64,000 bases of DNA from Phaeobacter inhibens DSM 16374 (GTDB lineage: Bacteria; Pseudomonadota; Alphaproteobacteria; Rhodobacterales; Rhodobacteraceae). Shown here piece by piece: positions 52,670 through 62,727 of this stretch. Where the stretch lies: the NCBI RefSeq assembly GCF_000473105.1, contig NZ_KI421498.1, positions 2,957,009 to 3,021,008 of the forward strand. The letters are read 5' to 3'. The notes under the pieces are model-generated. The model searched no databases. It was not told the DNA's origin and was given only the letters and a program-made list of their open reading frames with translations. The position numbers and the translations under genes were made by a program. Positions within the stretch are counted from its first letter, which is position 1. The number at the start of each line of letters is the position of its first letter.

Positions 52670-53842
52670 TCAGAGACGGGACAACAGCGCCGGTGTTGGC
52701 CAAGCGTCGGCGGGGAGGCCAAGGCGCTTTTGTTCTTTTTGCACCGCCACGCGCGTCTTGGCACCCAGGATGCCATCGACATCACCCACGTCATGACCGC
52801 GCGCCTTTAGTTTGCGCTGCAATTGCTCCATTTGCTTCGCTGCAAGGCCGGTGTCGGGGGTACCTGCATTATAAGCCGCAGAGCCCGACAGCCGGGTCGC
52901 AAAATAAGCGGCAGTCAGCACATAGGTGAAGCTCTGGTTCCATTCGAAATAGACATCGAAATTGGGGTAGGCGAGGAAGGCAGGCCCCTTATGCCCCTGC
53001 GGCAGGATCAGCGCGGCCTTGGTGCCGCGATCCGCCAGTCGGCCATCGCGGGGGCTTATGCCCAGTGCTTGCCAGTCAGCGACCGTCTTCTTGTGGTGGA
53101 CACCACTGAGGCTCAGGTCCAGATTGGCCGGGATTGTCACTTCCTGCAACCAGGGTTCATTTGGGCGCCACCCCAAATGAGAGAGCATCTTGGCGCCGGA
53201 CATCAATGCATCGGGGGCGGATGTCTTGAGGCTGACATGGCCGTCCCCGTCGGCATCAACACCGTTTTCGAGAATGTCGCCCGGTAGCATTTGAACCATG
53301 CCGATTTCACCGGCCCAGGCACCGGTGGTGCGGCGTGGATCGAAGTTGTCCTGACGGAACAGTTCCAGTGCGGCAAAGACCTGGGGGCGGAACAATTCGG
53401 GTCGACGACAATCATGCGCCAGGGTCACCAGTGCATTCAACGTGTTGAAATTTCCCTGCACGGCGCCGTAATCGGTTTCAAAGGCCCAGAACGCCAGCAA
53501 AACGCTGCGATCAATGCCATAGGTCGTCTCTATCCTGCGGAATGTGGCGTCGTACTTGCGCGACATCGCCTGGCCACGGTCCAGCCGACTCTTGGATATC
53601 AGCCGCCGCGAAAACTCGATAAAGGGTTTCTGGAACACGCCCTGCGCGCGGTCAGCCTTTAACACTGCCGGATCTTGGCGCACATTCTCAAAGAAACGAT
53701 TGACCGTGGCGCTGTCATAGCCCCCCGTCAGCGCCTCCTCCTTCATGAGCTGAACGAAATTGCGAAACCCGCCACCACATTGCGCATGGGCCTGAAGCGG
53801 GAGCAGAAATGAGACAAGGGCGAGAATGCTGGGGCGCAACAC
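52670..53842 (-). CDS. Lytic murein transglycosylase (MltB-type) with peptidoglycan-binding domain
   Basis: A 390-residue secreted enzyme. A signal peptide (ALVSFLLPLQAHA) is followed by an MltB/SLT domain with the catalytic Glu in FWAFETDYGAVQG and the loop WAGEIGMVQMLPGDI. The C-terminal ~60 residues form a PG_binding_1 domain (LQRKLKARGHDVGDVDGILGAKTRVAVQ). It cleaves the glycan strand to 1,6-anhydromuramic ends. Confidence 0.92.
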   Translation of the reverse strand: MLRPSILALVSFLLPLQAHAQCGGGFRNFVQLMKEEALTGGYDSATVNRFFENVRQDPAVLKADRAQGVFQKPFIEFSRRLISKSRLDRGQAMSRKYDATFRRIETTYGIDRSVLLAFWAFETDYGAVQGNFNTLNALVTLAHDCRRPELFRPQVFAALELFRQDNFDPRRTTGAWAGEIGMVQMLPGDILENGVDADGDGHVSLKTSAPDALMSGAKMLSHLGWRPNEPWLQEVTIPANLDLSLSGVHHKKTVADWQALGISPRDGRLADRGTKAALILPQGHKGPAFLAYPNFDVYFEWNQSFTYVLTAAYFATRLSGSAAYNAGTPDTGLAAKQMEQLQRKLKARGHDVGDVDGILGAKTRVAVQKEQKRLGLPADAWPTPALLSRL

Positions 53843-53881
53843 AGGTGGCGTGTCCTTTTGAGAGGTGTTGCCCCTTGTTAG

Positions 53882-54793
53882 CTATAACAGCACGGCAATG
53901 GCAACCGTTAGCGCAAGTCCGAAGGCCCAAGAGGCCCATAGAAGGTGTATGCTGCGCATGATGCTGTGGGCGCTGGCGCTCTTGGAGCCGCTGGCGTTGA
54001 CCCAAGCGAACTCCTGCAGTTTCCCATCATAAGACCGCGGGCCGGCGAGTGCGATCCGCAACGCACGCGCCATAGCGGCCTCGGGCCAGCCGGCGTTCGG
54101 GGAGCGGTGGCGGCGGGCATCCTGTGTAATGTCAGACCAGCTGCGCAATACCAGGCCAACGATGGCAATCATCAGTGCGGACAGGCGTGCCGGGATCAGG
54201 TTCAGCACATCGTCCAACCGGGCCGACGCCCAGCCGAAATTCTTGTGGCGCGGTGTCTTATAGCCAATCATGCTGTCCGCTGTGTTGGTGATCTTGTAGA
54301 TCATCAAACCCGGTAAGCCGCCAATTAGAAACCAGAACGCAGGGGCGACCACGCCGTCCGAAAAATTCTCTGCCCCGCTTTCGATAGCAGAACGCGCAAT
54401 CTGCGGCGTGGTCATGCCGGTGGTATCACGGCTGACAATCATTGAAACTGCTTCACGGCCTTCTGTCAGATCAAGGCGCAGACCATCGGCAACGGCCTCG
54501 ACATGGTCGCAAAGCGACCGCTGTGCCAGCAAGATGGCGGCGACCAGGATTTGAACCAAAGGGCCGAACAGTGTCAGCAGCCAGCCAAGCCAGCCCGCTG
54601 ACACAACCAGAAGCGCAATGGCCAGCACGCCACGCGCCTTCCGCTGTTTCCCGGTATTCAGCGTCTGATCGACGAGAGACACGGCGCGGCCCATCAATAC
54701 CGCAGGATGTGGCAGCCGTGACCAGAGCCAACGCGGTTCGCCGAAAATGGCATCGAGCAGCAGCGCCGGTATCAACAAGGCGGCAGTGGTCAC
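53882..54793 (-). CDS. cobD: Adenosylcobinamide-phosphate synthase CobD/CbiB
   Basis: A 303-residue membrane protein: [30 protein letters not shown] is the family opening; [35 protein letters not shown] and [33 protein letters not shown] follow. It attaches aminopropanol phosphate to adenosylcobyric acid. The start overlaps the cobC stop by ATGA. Confidence 0.95.
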   Translation of the reverse strand: MTTAALLIPALLLDAIFGEPRWLWSRLPHPAVLMGRAVSLVDQTLNTGKQRKARGVLAIALLVVSAGWLGWLLTLFGPLVQILVAAILLAQRSLCDHVEAVADGLRLDLTEGREAVSMIVSRDTTGMTTPQIARSAIESGAENFSDGVVAPAFWFLIGGLPGLMIYKITNTADSMIGYKTPRHKNFGWASARLDDVLNLIPARLSALMIAIVGLVLRSWSDITQDARRHRSPNAGWPEAAMARALRIALAGPRSYDGKLQEFAWVNASGSKSASAHSIMRSIHLLWASWAFGLALTVAIAVLL

Positions 54794-55752
54794 AGAGCGG
54801 CCTCAAGTCGTGCCCAGCCTTCACCCGTTGGCAGACCAAGCCGCAGATAGGTTTCGGAGTATGGGAAAATACGGGTCCAGATTTGAGCACGGGCGAGCCG
54901 GACCTGCCAGGCAGCGGCGTCGTCAACTTCATAAAGGCGGAACAGATCGGTGCCGCCGACCAGTTTCGCTCCCTTTCTGGTCACCATCTCGTCCAGACGT
55001 TTTGCGTCCTGCTGCAAGCGCGCCCGCGTGGTATCTGCCCAATCAGGATCTCGCAGGGCCTGGGCGCCGATGCGCAAGGCGGGCCCCGAGACGGCCCACG
55101 GTCCTTGCCAGGCTGCGAGGTTGCCGATCAAGCAGGGATCTCCAATAGCAAACCCTAGCCGCAATCCAGCGAGGCCCCAGAACTTGCCAAAACTCTTGAG
55201 GATAACGACGCCGGGACGAGCGGCCAAATGCATTAGGCTGTCTGCGGGACAGACATCACAGAAGCTCTCATCAATGACGACCAGCGGGGCCTGCACATCT
55301 TCGGCACTCCAGCGGCGGCCATCAGGATTGTTCGGATGAACCAGCACGCAGGCTTCGGCCGGGCCCGCAGTGACAGTCTGCCACCCGCGCGCGGCGAAGG
55401 CTGCGGCGTGCTCATTGTAGGTTGGTGGTGTTATCTGAACCCACCGGGGATCGGCCAAGGCCGGAATGGCGGCAATCAGAGCTGAAGCACCCGGGGCTGC
55501 CAAAACCGCAGCCTCTTGCGGAACGTTCCAGAAGTGACGCGCGGCTGTCACCAAATCGGTCATTGCCGCCTGATCGGGGAGGGCGCCCCAATCCGCTGCG
55601 GTCAAATCAGGCATAGGATAGGGAACAGGATTGATCCCGGTCGAGATATCGACCCAGTCGCTGGCTACACCACCATATTCAGAAATCGCGGCGCTGAGGT
55701 TGCCGCCGTGGTCCCGTTTGGGGACCTCTGTCAGATCCAGCATGCCTGTCAT
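54790..55752 (-). CDS. cobC: Threonine-phosphate decarboxylase / aminotransferase-like CobC
   Basis: A 320-residue PLP enzyme of the HisC-like class: [16 protein letters not shown] and [14 protein letters not shown] at the N-terminus, the Asp of [13 protein letters not shown] and the PLP Lys in [20 protein letters not shown]. It supplies aminopropanol phosphate for cobalamin. The start at 55752 (MTGMLDL) has AAGG upstream; a longer frame is rejected. No cobalamin riboswitch is evident upstream. Confidence 0.92.
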   Translation of the reverse strand: MTGMLDLTEVPKRDHGGNLSAAISEYGGVASDWVDISTGINPVPYPMPDLTAADWGALPDQAAMTDLVTAARHFWNVPQEAAVLAAPGASALIAAIPALADPRWVQITPPTYNEHAAAFAARGWQTVTAGPAEACVLVHPNNPDGRRWSAEDVQAPLVVIDESFCDVCPADSLMHLAARPGVVILKSFGKFWGLAGLRLGFAIGDPCLIGNLAAWQGPWAVSGPALRIGAQALRDPDWADTTRARLQQDAKRLDEMVTRKGAKLVGGTDLFRLYEVDDAAAWQVRLARAQIWTRIFPYSETYLRLGLPTGEGWARLEAAL

Positions 55753-56168
55753 TTTGGGCCTTAACAAATGAACCAGAACCGAGGGCCAGAAAATATGCCG
55801 ACCCAATACCGCCGTATGGAACAGCAATTGCGAGAAAGCAACCATAGCGTCTCGGGATCAACAACTCACTAATATCGGGGAGTCTCGTGCTGTTGAATCA
55901 TCTTATGGGTGTATTTTGAAGTGGAGGATTTGGGTATCTTACTAGGTCCGCAGTATTTCTAAGGCGAAATTGTATTGGATCCGGTTGATATTTCGGCCCT
56001 GTCGATTCCCGCGCTGGGAACGGCAAGCCAGCACCGTCAAACCAGCTCTCGTAGGGCTTTAGAGGACAATCACGTCGGGCCGGTCGAATTGTTGCGGTGC
56101 ATATGGCGTACCACGAATGCCCGACCGAGGGCGGATTGTCCGCTCCCAGTTGATGAGCGGCCCAATTT
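55753..56168. other. 416-bp spacer, no functional gene recognised
   Basis: It lies between cobC (minus) and the GST stop (minus), so it must hold the cobC promoter. A minus-strand frame at about 55898-56299 is open for over 130 codons but overlaps the GST 3' end and has no family motif. It could be a decayed gene or chance. Base use is more AT-rich near 55860-55980 than the neighbours. Confidence 0.45.
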
Positions 56169-57143
56169 CTAACCGCGACCGTGCGGTGCCATCCAGTCGA
56201 TGCGCGGGTTGGTTGGGATGATCCGATGAGGATTGATGGTATCATGACTGTAGTGATAGTGGCGCACGATATGGTCCATCCCAACGGTGTCCGAAACACC
56301 CGGCCATTGATAAAGCGCGCGCGTATAGGCCCAAAGATGCGGATAATCGATCAAGCGTCTGCGGTTACACTTGAAATGCAGGTAGTAGACAGAATCGAAG
56401 CGGACCAATGTGGTGAACAACCGCCAGTCTGCCTCAGTCAGCTTGTCACCCAGCAGGAATCGGTGCTCTGACAGGATGTCTTCCAGCCAGTCCAATGTGT
56501 CGAACAATGGGTCGATCGCCGCATCATACGCTTCCTGTGTGGTGGCAAACCCGCATTTGTAAACACCGTTGTTCAAGGTCGAATATACCCGGTTGTTCAC
56601 GGCTTCAATCGGCTCCCGCAGCTCCTCCGGCCAATAGTCCTCAAGGTTGCCGGTGATCTCGTCAAAGGCGCTATTGAACATACGGATGATGTCGGCACTT
56701 TCGTTTGAGACGATGGTATTTCCCTTTTTATCCCAAAGGATTGGAACCGTGACCCGGCCAGAGTATTGCGGGTCGGCACGGGTGTATATCTGATGCACAT
56801 GGTCATAACCGAACAGGTGGTCCCCGGTGGCGCCATGATCGTCCTTGGCGAGGCTCCAGCCCTTGTCCAGCATGTCCGGGTGCACAACGGATACGGTGAT
56901 ATGATCGGTTAGCGCTTTTAGCTGGCGGAAGATGAGTGTGCGATGAGCCCAGGGGCAGGCCAGCGAGACATAGAGATGGTAGCGTCCGCTTTCGGCGGGA
57001 AAGCCACCGTTGCCAGACGCCCCTGCCTGTCCATCTTTGGTGACCCAGTTGCGAAACTGGGCTTGCGAGCGTTTGAACGCGCCACCGGATGATGCGGTAT
57101 CGTACCATTTGTCGTGCCAGACGCCATCAATCAAGAGGCCCAT
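56169..57143 (-). CDS. Glutathionyl-hydroquinone reductase (Xi-class GST)
   Basis: A 324-residue protein with the Xi-class signature: the active Cys in SLACPWAHRTLIFRQLKAL, the N-terminal extension (DGVWHDKWYDT), VPILWDKKGNTIVSNESADIIRM, and the C-terminal ADWRLFTTLVRFDSVYYLHFKCNRR. It reduces glutathionyl-hydroquinones. The product fits removal of quinones, for example formed from oxidised homogentisate, but it is not linked to that operon. Confidence 0.93.
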   Translation of the reverse strand: MGLLIDGVWHDKWYDTASSGGAFKRSQAQFRNWVTKDGQAGASGNGGFPAESGRYHLYVSLACPWAHRTLIFRQLKALTDHITVSVVHPDMLDKGWSLAKDDHGATGDHLFGYDHVHQIYTRADPQYSGRVTVPILWDKKGNTIVSNESADIIRMFNSAFDEITGNLEDYWPEELREPIEAVNNRVYSTLNNGVYKCGFATTQEAYDAAIDPLFDTLDWLEDILSEHRFLLGDKLTEADWRLFTTLVRFDSVYYLHFKCNRRRLIDYPHLWAYTRALYQWPGVSDTVGMDHIVRHYHYSHDTINPHRIIPTNPRIDWMAPHGRG

Positions 57144-57469
57144 CGAATACTCCTATGCGCTGTGAATACATGCTGTCTGCTGTGTAACCTAGGCGGCGCA
57201 GACGCCTACGCCCATGGCCGTCGGCGCGCAGCTTCCCTGCGTCTACGCACAGGTGGCTGGTACGCGACGTATCGGGGTGCCATTGGTTTTGCTCTGGCGC
57301 ATCTAAAGTGGTGCTGTGGGCAAGGTGTGGAAATGATTCAAAAAGTTCACTTGATTTTATCCTTTGCGCGTTCACACTTGTGAGGAACAGGGCAAAACGC
57401 CCGCCTGCTCTGGCAACCAGTCGCGCAGCGGTTGATGTCAGAGTGGTATCAGATCGAAAGGTCACTGCC
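57144..57469. other. 326-bp divergent spacer
   Basis: Between the GST (minus) and a small gene (plus). Promoters for both should lie here. The inner part has a repeat-free mixed sequence; no RNA gene or site is recognised. Confidence 0.4.
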
Positions 57470-57832
57470 ATGACGACATTTGTTCCCCAATCGGTACAGG
57501 ACGCGCTGGATGCTGCACGGCTGGATGGTATGAAAAACAAGAGCCGCCTGCGCGTGGCTACGGATGATCATGTCTTTCCCGTGCTGCGCATGTGGAAAGA
57601 TGGATTTTCGGTAGAGGCGGCAGATGCGCCGCAGCTGCGCGGGCTGGTCGACCTCTACGATGGAACCCGTCATTTGTCGCAATGTCTGATCGTGGCATCA
57701 GATGAAGACGCGGGTGAAATGCGCTATGAATTCAAGCGTGCGACGCTGGCGGCGGATCAGGCACCACTGGATTTTTACCGCGCACCTGATACGCCTGTTG
57801 CACTGATCGCACAGGACGATATGCGGCTGTAA
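57470..57832 (+). CDS. Conserved-looking protein of unknown function (120 aa)
   Basis: A 120-residue cytosolic protein: FVPQSVQDALDAARLDGMKNK, RLRVATDDHVFPVLRMWKDGF, then DLYDGTRHLSQCLIVASDEDAGEMRYEFKR. The mix resembles small uncharacterised proteins of Rhodobacterales, but I do not recognise a named family. AAAGG precedes ATG 57470. It is followed by a strong terminator. Confidence 0.7.
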   Translation: MTTFVPQSVQDALDAARLDGMKNKSRLRVATDDHVFPVLRMWKDGFSVEAADAPQLRGLVDLYDGTRHLSQCLIVASDEDAGEMRYEFKRATLAADQAPLDFYRAPDTPVALIAQDDMRL

Positions 57833-57889
57833 GCATGGTTAGATCTTGGCGCTGACCCAACATGCCAAATGAACCAGAAAGCCAATTTG

Positions 57890-57923
57890 AAAGGGGACCA
57901 AGAATAAGTGGTCCCCTTTTTTT
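57890..57923 (+). terminator. Intrinsic terminator
   Basis: AAAGGGGACCA / TGGTCCCCTTT forms an 11-bp stem with an 8-nt loop and ends in seven T. It ends the 57.5-57.8 kb gene. The complementary strand has an A-rich lead and a shorter T-run, so it may also act on leftward transcription from the aminotransferase gene. Confidence 0.92.
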
Positions 57924-57988
57924 GTTGCGTTTCTGCCCGGTGTTTTTTGGTCTGGCTTGAAATCGGGCTGTTGTCGGTCGCGACGCTG

Positions 57989-59161
57989 CTATTGCAGGTC
58001 GGAGAAGGCGTTGCGCAGCCGATCGCAGGCCTCTTCCACCCGCGCGCGTTGGGTGCCGAGGTTGAAGCGCAGGAAATTTTCGCCGCCAGTGCCAAAGCTC
58101 GGGCCGTGATTGGCTGCAATCTTGGCGCCCTGTTCTACCCGCGCCGTAAATTCCTCGCGGCTCATACCGGTGCCAGAGAAATCGACCCAGGCGAGATAGG
58201 TTGCCTCCAGCCTGGTGGAGTGCAGGCCCGGGATCTCATTCACCGCAGCATCAAAGAGCTGGCGATTGCCATCGAGATAGGGCACCAGCTCATCCACCCA
58301 TGCGGCACCTTCGGGAGAATAAGCCGCCGCCGTAGCCCATTGGCCGGGGGAATTCGGCGATAGCGCCAACGCCATCATTCGGCGGGAAAATTTCGCCCGC
58401 AGCTCTGGGTCCGGAATGATGACCTGACCGGTGTGCATGCCGGCAAAATTGAACGTTTTGGACGGGGCGGTCAGCATGAGCAGACGATCGGTGATGTCCG
58501 GGGCTGCGTTCTGCATCGGGATATGGGTAGCGCCGTCGAAGACCAAATCGTGATGGATTTCGTCCGACAGCAGGATCAGATCGTGCCGCTTGGCGAAGTC
58601 GGCAACGCCGCGCAGCTCTTCCTCGGTCCATACTCGGCCAACCGGATTATGCGGCGAGCAGAGGATGACCATTTTCTCCGCGCCGGTCATCTGCGCGTCA
58701 TAAGTGGAGAAGTCCATCTCATACCGTCCGTCATTGACGGCGAGTTCACATTCAACCACTTCACGCCCGGCGTTGCGGATGACCTTGGCAAAGGCGTGAT
58801 AGACGGGTGTGAACAATACGATCCCATCACCCTGTTGGGTGAAGGTGTCGAGACACATGCCGACACCATTGACCAGCCCTGTTGTGGTGAAAATCGCCTC
58901 CGGATCGACCGACCATCCGTGGCGGTTTTGCATCCACCAGCAGATTGCGGATTTATAGGGGCTGTCGCAATTCACATATCCATAGACCCCGTGGTCTGCC
59001 ATCTCGCGCATTTTGTCGGTCACCACCGAGGGAACTGCGAAATCCATATCCGCAACCCACATCGACAGGCCCTCGTCGCGTGGCACGTTGTAGAGATCCT
59101 CCATCATGTCCCACTTGATGCAATGTGTGTTCCGGCGATCAATGATCTTGTCAAAATTCAT
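57989..59161 (-). CDS. PatB/MalY-type PLP aminotransferase / C-S beta-lyase
   Basis: A 390-residue fold-type I PLP enzyme: MWVADMDFAVPSVVTDKM and ILCSPHNPVGRVWTEEEL are PatB/MalY hallmarks; the PLP lysine is in LTAPSKTFNFAGMHTG. Such proteins split cystathionine or other C-S compounds, giving pyruvate, ammonia and a thiol. The start at 59161 has GGGAG upstream. Confidence 0.9.
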   Translation of the reverse strand: MNFDKIIDRRNTHCIKWDMMEDLYNVPRDEGLSMWVADMDFAVPSVVTDKMREMADHGVYGYVNCDSPYKSAICWWMQNRHGWSVDPEAIFTTTGLVNGVGMCLDTFTQQGDGIVLFTPVYHAFAKVIRNAGREVVECELAVNDGRYEMDFSTYDAQMTGAEKMVILCSPHNPVGRVWTEEELRGVADFAKRHDLILLSDEIHHDLVFDGATHIPMQNAAPDITDRLLMLTAPSKTFNFAGMHTGQVIIPDPELRAKFSRRMMALALSPNSPGQWATAAAYSPEGAAWVDELVPYLDGNRQLFDAAVNEIPGLHSTRLEATYLAWVDFSGTGMSREEFTARVEQGAKIAANHGPSFGTGGENFLRFNLGTQRARVEEACDRLRNAFSDLQ

Positions 59162-59258
59162 GTCTGAACTCCCGTTGTTCCCGGGCGAAGCTAACGGCAA
59201 TCCAGCCGCGTGCAAGGGGGGCGTTGCAGGGCGCGCGTCAATGGCCTAAATCAGCGGC

Positions 59259-59777
59259 ATGAAACGTCCGATCCTGATCCACCCTGATCCCCGCCTCAAG
59301 AAGGTTTGTGCAGCCGTGCCGGATATGTCCGATGCGTTGCGTACGCTGGCCGATGACATGTTGGAAACCATGTATGCCGCGCCGGGTATCGGGCTTGCTG
59401 CGCCGCAGATCGGGGTGTTGGACCGGCTGATCGTGCTCGATTGCGTCAAGGAAGAGGACGGCCCGGCGCGCCCTTTGGTGATGTTCAACCCTGAAGTTGT
59501 GGCGTCCTCGGACGAGACGAACGTCTATGAGGAAGGCTGCCTGTCGATTCCCGACCAATATGCCGAGGTGACCCGCCCCAAGGTGGTTGAGGTCGAATGG
59601 ATGGACCGGGACGGCAATGCACAGCGGGAGACATTCGACGGGCTCTGGGCCACATGTGTCCAGCATGAGATCGATCATCTGAATGGCAAGCTGTTCATCG
59701 ACTACCTGAAACCGCTGAAGCGGCAGATGATCACCCGGAAGATGCAGAAACTGAAACGTGAGCGTGGCCGCGGCTGA
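59259..59777 (+). CDS. def: Peptide deformylase, copy 1 (canonical)
   Basis: A 172-residue metalloenzyme that removes the formyl group from new proteins. All three motifs are intact: GIGLAAPQIG, EGCLSIP (metal Cys) and QHEIDHLNG (two His and the catalytic Glu). It is the first of three tandem deformylase-like genes before fmt. Confidence 0.96.
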   Translation: MKRPILIHPDPRLKKVCAAVPDMSDALRTLADDMLETMYAAPGIGLAAPQIGVLDRLIVLDCVKEEDGPARPLVMFNPEVVASSDETNVYEEGCLSIPDQYAEVTRPKVVEVEWMDRDGNAQRETFDGLWATCVQHEIDHLNGKLFIDYLKPLKRQMITRKMQKLKRERGRG

Positions 59778-59858
59778 CAGCGGGGCGGCACGGCACGAAT
59801 GCTGGCCTCAGGCCAAGGGTGTGGGTGTGGGTGTTTGTGCCCATGAGAGGTGGACAAT

Positions 59859-60368
59859 ATGGCGGTTCTTCCCATCAGGGCCTGGCCTGATCCGGTGCTG
59901 AGCACCCCGGCAAAACCGATTGCTACACCGCGAGACGTCGAAACGCTTGCCCGCGATATGCTGGAAACAATGTATGCCGCGCCGGGGCGTGGGTTGGCCG
60001 CACCACAGGTCGGCGTATTGGCACGACTGTTCGTGATGGATACCACCTGGAAAGAAGGCACGCGTGACCCTCTGGTCTGCGTCAACCCGGACATCGTTGC
60101 GCTGTCGGCAGAGACGGCCACAATGTCCGAGGGCTGTCTTTCGATCAAAGGTGTCAATCTTGAGGTTACGCGCCCGGCCTGGGTCGATCTGGCCTGGAGC
60201 GATTTGCATGGGGTTCGTCATCAACGCCGGTTTGAGGGGTTCGCCGCAGCCTGCGTACAACATGAATATGATCACCTTGAGGGGCGCGTGACCTTTGACA
60301 GGGTGTCCCCTGCGGCGCGTGCTGCTGCCGTCGCCACCGATGAAACTTATCTGGAGACAACCCGATGA
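59859..60368 (+). CDS. Peptide deformylase, copy 2
   Basis: A 169-residue paralogue with motifs GRGLAAPQVG, EGCLSIKG (the usual IP is IK) and QHEYDHLEG, so the metal ligands and catalytic Glu are kept. The start is the ATG at 59859 with GAGAGG upstream; an in-frame GTG at 59850 is possible. It ends in an ATGA overlap with copy 3. Confidence 0.92.
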   Translation: MAVLPIRAWPDPVLSTPAKPIATPRDVETLARDMLETMYAAPGRGLAAPQVGVLARLFVMDTTWKEGTRDPLVCVNPDIVALSAETATMSEGCLSIKGVNLEVTRPAWVDLAWSDLHGVRHQRRFEGFAAACVQHEYDHLEGRVTFDRVSPAARAAAVATDETYLETTR

Positions 60369-60862
60369 CCGTGCGCCCCTGCCTGCCCTGGCCTGACAAA
60401 TATCTGCGCAGCCGCGCCGAGGAGGTCAGCGAAATCACTGACGAAACGCTGACCCTCTGGCAGGACATGATCGATACAATGGAGGCGATGCCCGGTGTCG
60501 GGCTGGCCGCTAACCAGATCGGTGTCTTGCAGCGGCTTGCGGTGGTTGATGGTTCCAGCGAGCGGGGGCGTGCAGTCCGTCTGGCCAATCCTGAAATTCT
60601 GCATGCGTCGGTCGCGCTGCGCGAGCATGAGGAAGCCAGTCCGAACCTGCCCGGTGTCTCGGCCAAGATCAAACGCCCCCGTGCGGTGACTGTGCGTTAC
60701 ATGGATGAAACCGGTGCAACGGTTGAGCGGGATTTCGTTGGGATTGAAGCCACCAGCGTGCAACACCAGATCGACCACCTGAACGGCAAGATGTATTTCG
60801 ACAAGCTGTCGAAGGTGAAGCGCGATATGTTAATCCGCAAGGCAAAGAAGCTGAGCGGCTGA
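60365..60862 (+). CDS. Peptide deformylase-like protein, probably catalytically dead
   Basis: A 165-residue homologue in which the key residues are changed: motif 1 is GVGLAANQIG (44-53), motif 2 is EASPNLP (90-96) with Ser92 replacing the metal Cys, and motif 3 is H134-Q-I-D-H138, with Gln replacing the catalytic Glu. The fold is otherwise complete and the reading frame intact, translationally coupled to copy 2 by ATGA. A regulatory or partner role for a pseudoenzyme is likely; loss of function in place is the alternative. Confidence 0.88.
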   Translation: MTVRPCLPWPDKYLRSRAEEVSEITDETLTLWQDMIDTMEAMPGVGLAANQIGVLQRLAVVDGSSERGRAVRLANPEILHASVALREHEEASPNLPGVSAKIKRPRAVTVRYMDETGATVERDFVGIEATSVQHQIDHLNGKMYFDKLSKVKRDMLIRKAKKLSG

Positions 60863-60931
60863 AAATCAATCGGGGTTTCCCCAAGTTAGAGCCTGTTTCG
60901 GATGGGCAAACTCAGAGTGAAGGGGCGACAG

Positions 60932-61837
60932 ATGCGTATTGTGTTTATGGGGACACCTGATTTCTCTGTCCCGGTGCTAGATGCGTTGGTTGAGGCGGGG
61001 CATGATATTGCTGCCGTTTATTGTCAGCCACCTCGCCCAGCGGGGCGCGGCAAGAAGGACCGACCCACGCCGGTTCACGCCCGGGCGGAGGCGCTGGGGC
61101 TTGAGGTGCGCCACCCGGTCAGCCTGAAGGATGCGCAGCAACAGGTCGAGTTTGCAGCGCTGAACGCCGATGTGGCGGTTGTGGTTGCCTACGGTTTGAT
61201 CCTGCCGCAGGCTGTTCTGGACGCGCCGCGCCAAGGGTGCCTCAACATTCACGCAAGCCTCTTGCCGCGCTGGCGTGGCGCGGCACCGATCCACCGTGCG
61301 ATCATGGCGGGGGATGCACAGACCGGGGTCTGTATCATGCAGATGGAAGCTGGGTTGGATACGGGGCCAGTTCTGATGCGCGAGGCGACAGGTATCGGCG
61401 CAGAGGAAACCACTGCTCAGCTTCACGACCGCTTGTCTGAAATGGGAGCTGAGTTGATCGTGCAGGCGCTGACACAATTGACGAATCTAACACCAGTGGT
61501 GCAGCCGGACGATGGCGTGACCTACGCCCACAAGATCGACAAGGCGGAGGCCCGCGTGGATTGGACACGCCCAGCGGTTGAGGTTGATCAGCAGATCCGT
61601 GGGCTGTCCCCATTTCCCGGTGCCTGGTGCGAGATTGACGGCCAGCGCGTGAAGCTTCTGGCGTCACGTGTTGTCGATGGTGCCGGGGTTGCGGGCAGGG
61701 TTCTGGATGACAGCCTGCGCATTGCCTGCGGTGAGGGCGCGGTTGAACTGCTGAGGTTGCAGCGTGCGGGCAAGGGTGCGCAGGAGCGAGAGATCTTTTT
61801 GCGCGGCTTTCCTATTGCTGCTGGCACAGACCTTTAA
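60932..61837 (+). CDS. fmt: Methionyl-tRNA formyltransferase
   Basis: A 301-residue formyltransferase: [20 protein letters not shown] opens the fold, the folate-binding [25 protein letters not shown] holds the catalytic Asn/His, and [13 protein letters not shown] the Asp. The C-terminal OB-like domain is present. It formylates the initiator Met-tRNA whose gene is at 1.4 kb. The ATG at 60932 has AAGGGG upstream. Confidence 0.96.
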   Translation: MRIVFMGTPDFSVPVLDALVEAGHDIAAVYCQPPRPAGRGKKDRPTPVHARAEALGLEVRHPVSLKDAQQQVEFAALNADVAVVVAYGLILPQAVLDAPRQGCLNIHASLLPRWRGAAPIHRAIMAGDAQTGVCIMQMEAGLDTGPVLMREATGIGAEETTAQLHDRLSEMGAELIVQALTQLTNLTPVVQPDDGVTYAHKIDKAEARVDWTRPAVEVDQQIRGLSPFPGAWCEIDGQRVKLLASRVVDGAGVAGRVLDDSLRIACGEGAVELLRLQRAGKGAQEREIFLRGFPIAAGTDL

Positions 61838-61849
61838 AGGGGACGGGCG

Positions 61850-62086
61850 ATGTTTCTAGCTCTTTTCGGCAGCGTAGTGATCGCCGGCATTGTCGGCTAC
61901 CTAGCGGAGAAAACCGGCTTCACCCAGAACGGTTATCTGTCTTCCATCATCATCTGTGTGGGCGGCGCGTTTCTGTTCCATTTCGCAGTGATTATGTTCG
62001 GAATCGGATTTCGGGCGCCGGGGTGGAACGCCATCGCAGCCTCGATCGGTGCGCTGATCATTGTGCCGTTTCATTGGCGGCGCTAG
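61850..62086 (+). CDS. Small GlsB/YeaQ-like membrane protein
   Basis: A 78-residue protein with two to three membrane helices: FLALFGSVVIAGIVGYLAEK, YLSSIIICVGGAFLFHFAV and NAIAASIGALIIVPFHWRR, with glycine-rich packing as in the GlsB/YeaQ/YmgE family. It starts 12 bp after fmt, so it may be read with it. Confidence 0.78.
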   Translation: MFLALFGSVVIAGIVGYLAEKTGFTQNGYLSSIIICVGGAFLFHFAVIMFGIGFRAPGWNAIAASIGALIIVPFHWRR

Positions 62087-62103
62087 GGGGCTGAGATACG
62101 GGA

Positions 62104-62727
62104 TCAACTGCGCGGCGGGCGTGAGCGATAGACCGGCAGATGCCAGCCAAACGTGATTGAGCCTGCCCGCAGAACCCAACAGACCACTGCACAGGCCACC
62201 AGTGCCCAGCGGTTCGGCAGGCCAAAGGCGATGCTGACGACAGCGGTGATCGCCCCCGCCATCGCACAGGAAATATAAAGCTCCCCCTGCTTCAGAACCA
62301 GCGGGACCTCATTGCAGACGACATCCCGCATGAGCCCACCCAACGTGCCCGTTGCCATACCCATCAGCACCACGATCACGGGGGGTTGACCTGTCAGAAT
62401 GGCCGCACCAGTGCCGGCAGACACCGCAACTGCCAGCGCAAAACTGTCAAGCCAGACAATCCAGCGCAACCGGCTCTCCACCAGATGGGCGGTGAAAAAT
62501 ACCAGCACCGCAGCAGCGGCCGCTAGCAGGATATTGGTGGAATCCCCGATCCAGAACACCGGATGCCGATCCAGAAGTAGATCCCTGACCGTGCCCCCGC
62601 CAACGGCCGTCAAACAGGCCACGAAGGCAAACCCGACAATATCAAGCTGCGCCCGACTGGCCACCAGCGCGCCAGAGGCGGCAAAGACCAGAACGGAGGC
62701 GTAGTCCAGAAGGGTGAGGATGGTCAT
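62104..62727 (-). CDS. TRIC-family cation channel protein (UPF0126)
   Basis: A 207-residue membrane protein: two repeats with seven predicted helices, [19 protein letters not shown] in the first and [20 protein letters not shown] in the second, the paired GG(T/L)xRD motif of trimeric intracellular cation channels. The ion in bacteria is usually K+. It overlaps rnhA by ATGA. Confidence 0.9.
   Translation of the reverse strand: MTILTLLDYASVLVFAASGALVASRAQLDIVGFAFVACLTAVGGGTVRDLLLDRHPVFWIGDSTNILLAAAAAVLVFFTAHLVESRLRWIVWLDSFALAVAVSAGTGAAILTGQPPVIVVLMGMATGTLGGLMRDVVCNEVPLVLKQGELYISCAMAGAITAVVSIAFGLPNRWALVACAVVCWVLRAGSITFGWHLPVYRSRPPRS

Noticed and set aside
55753-55900. Cobalamin riboswitch upstream of cobC
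   Set aside because: The B12-box and conserved core elements could not be found on the cobC strand.
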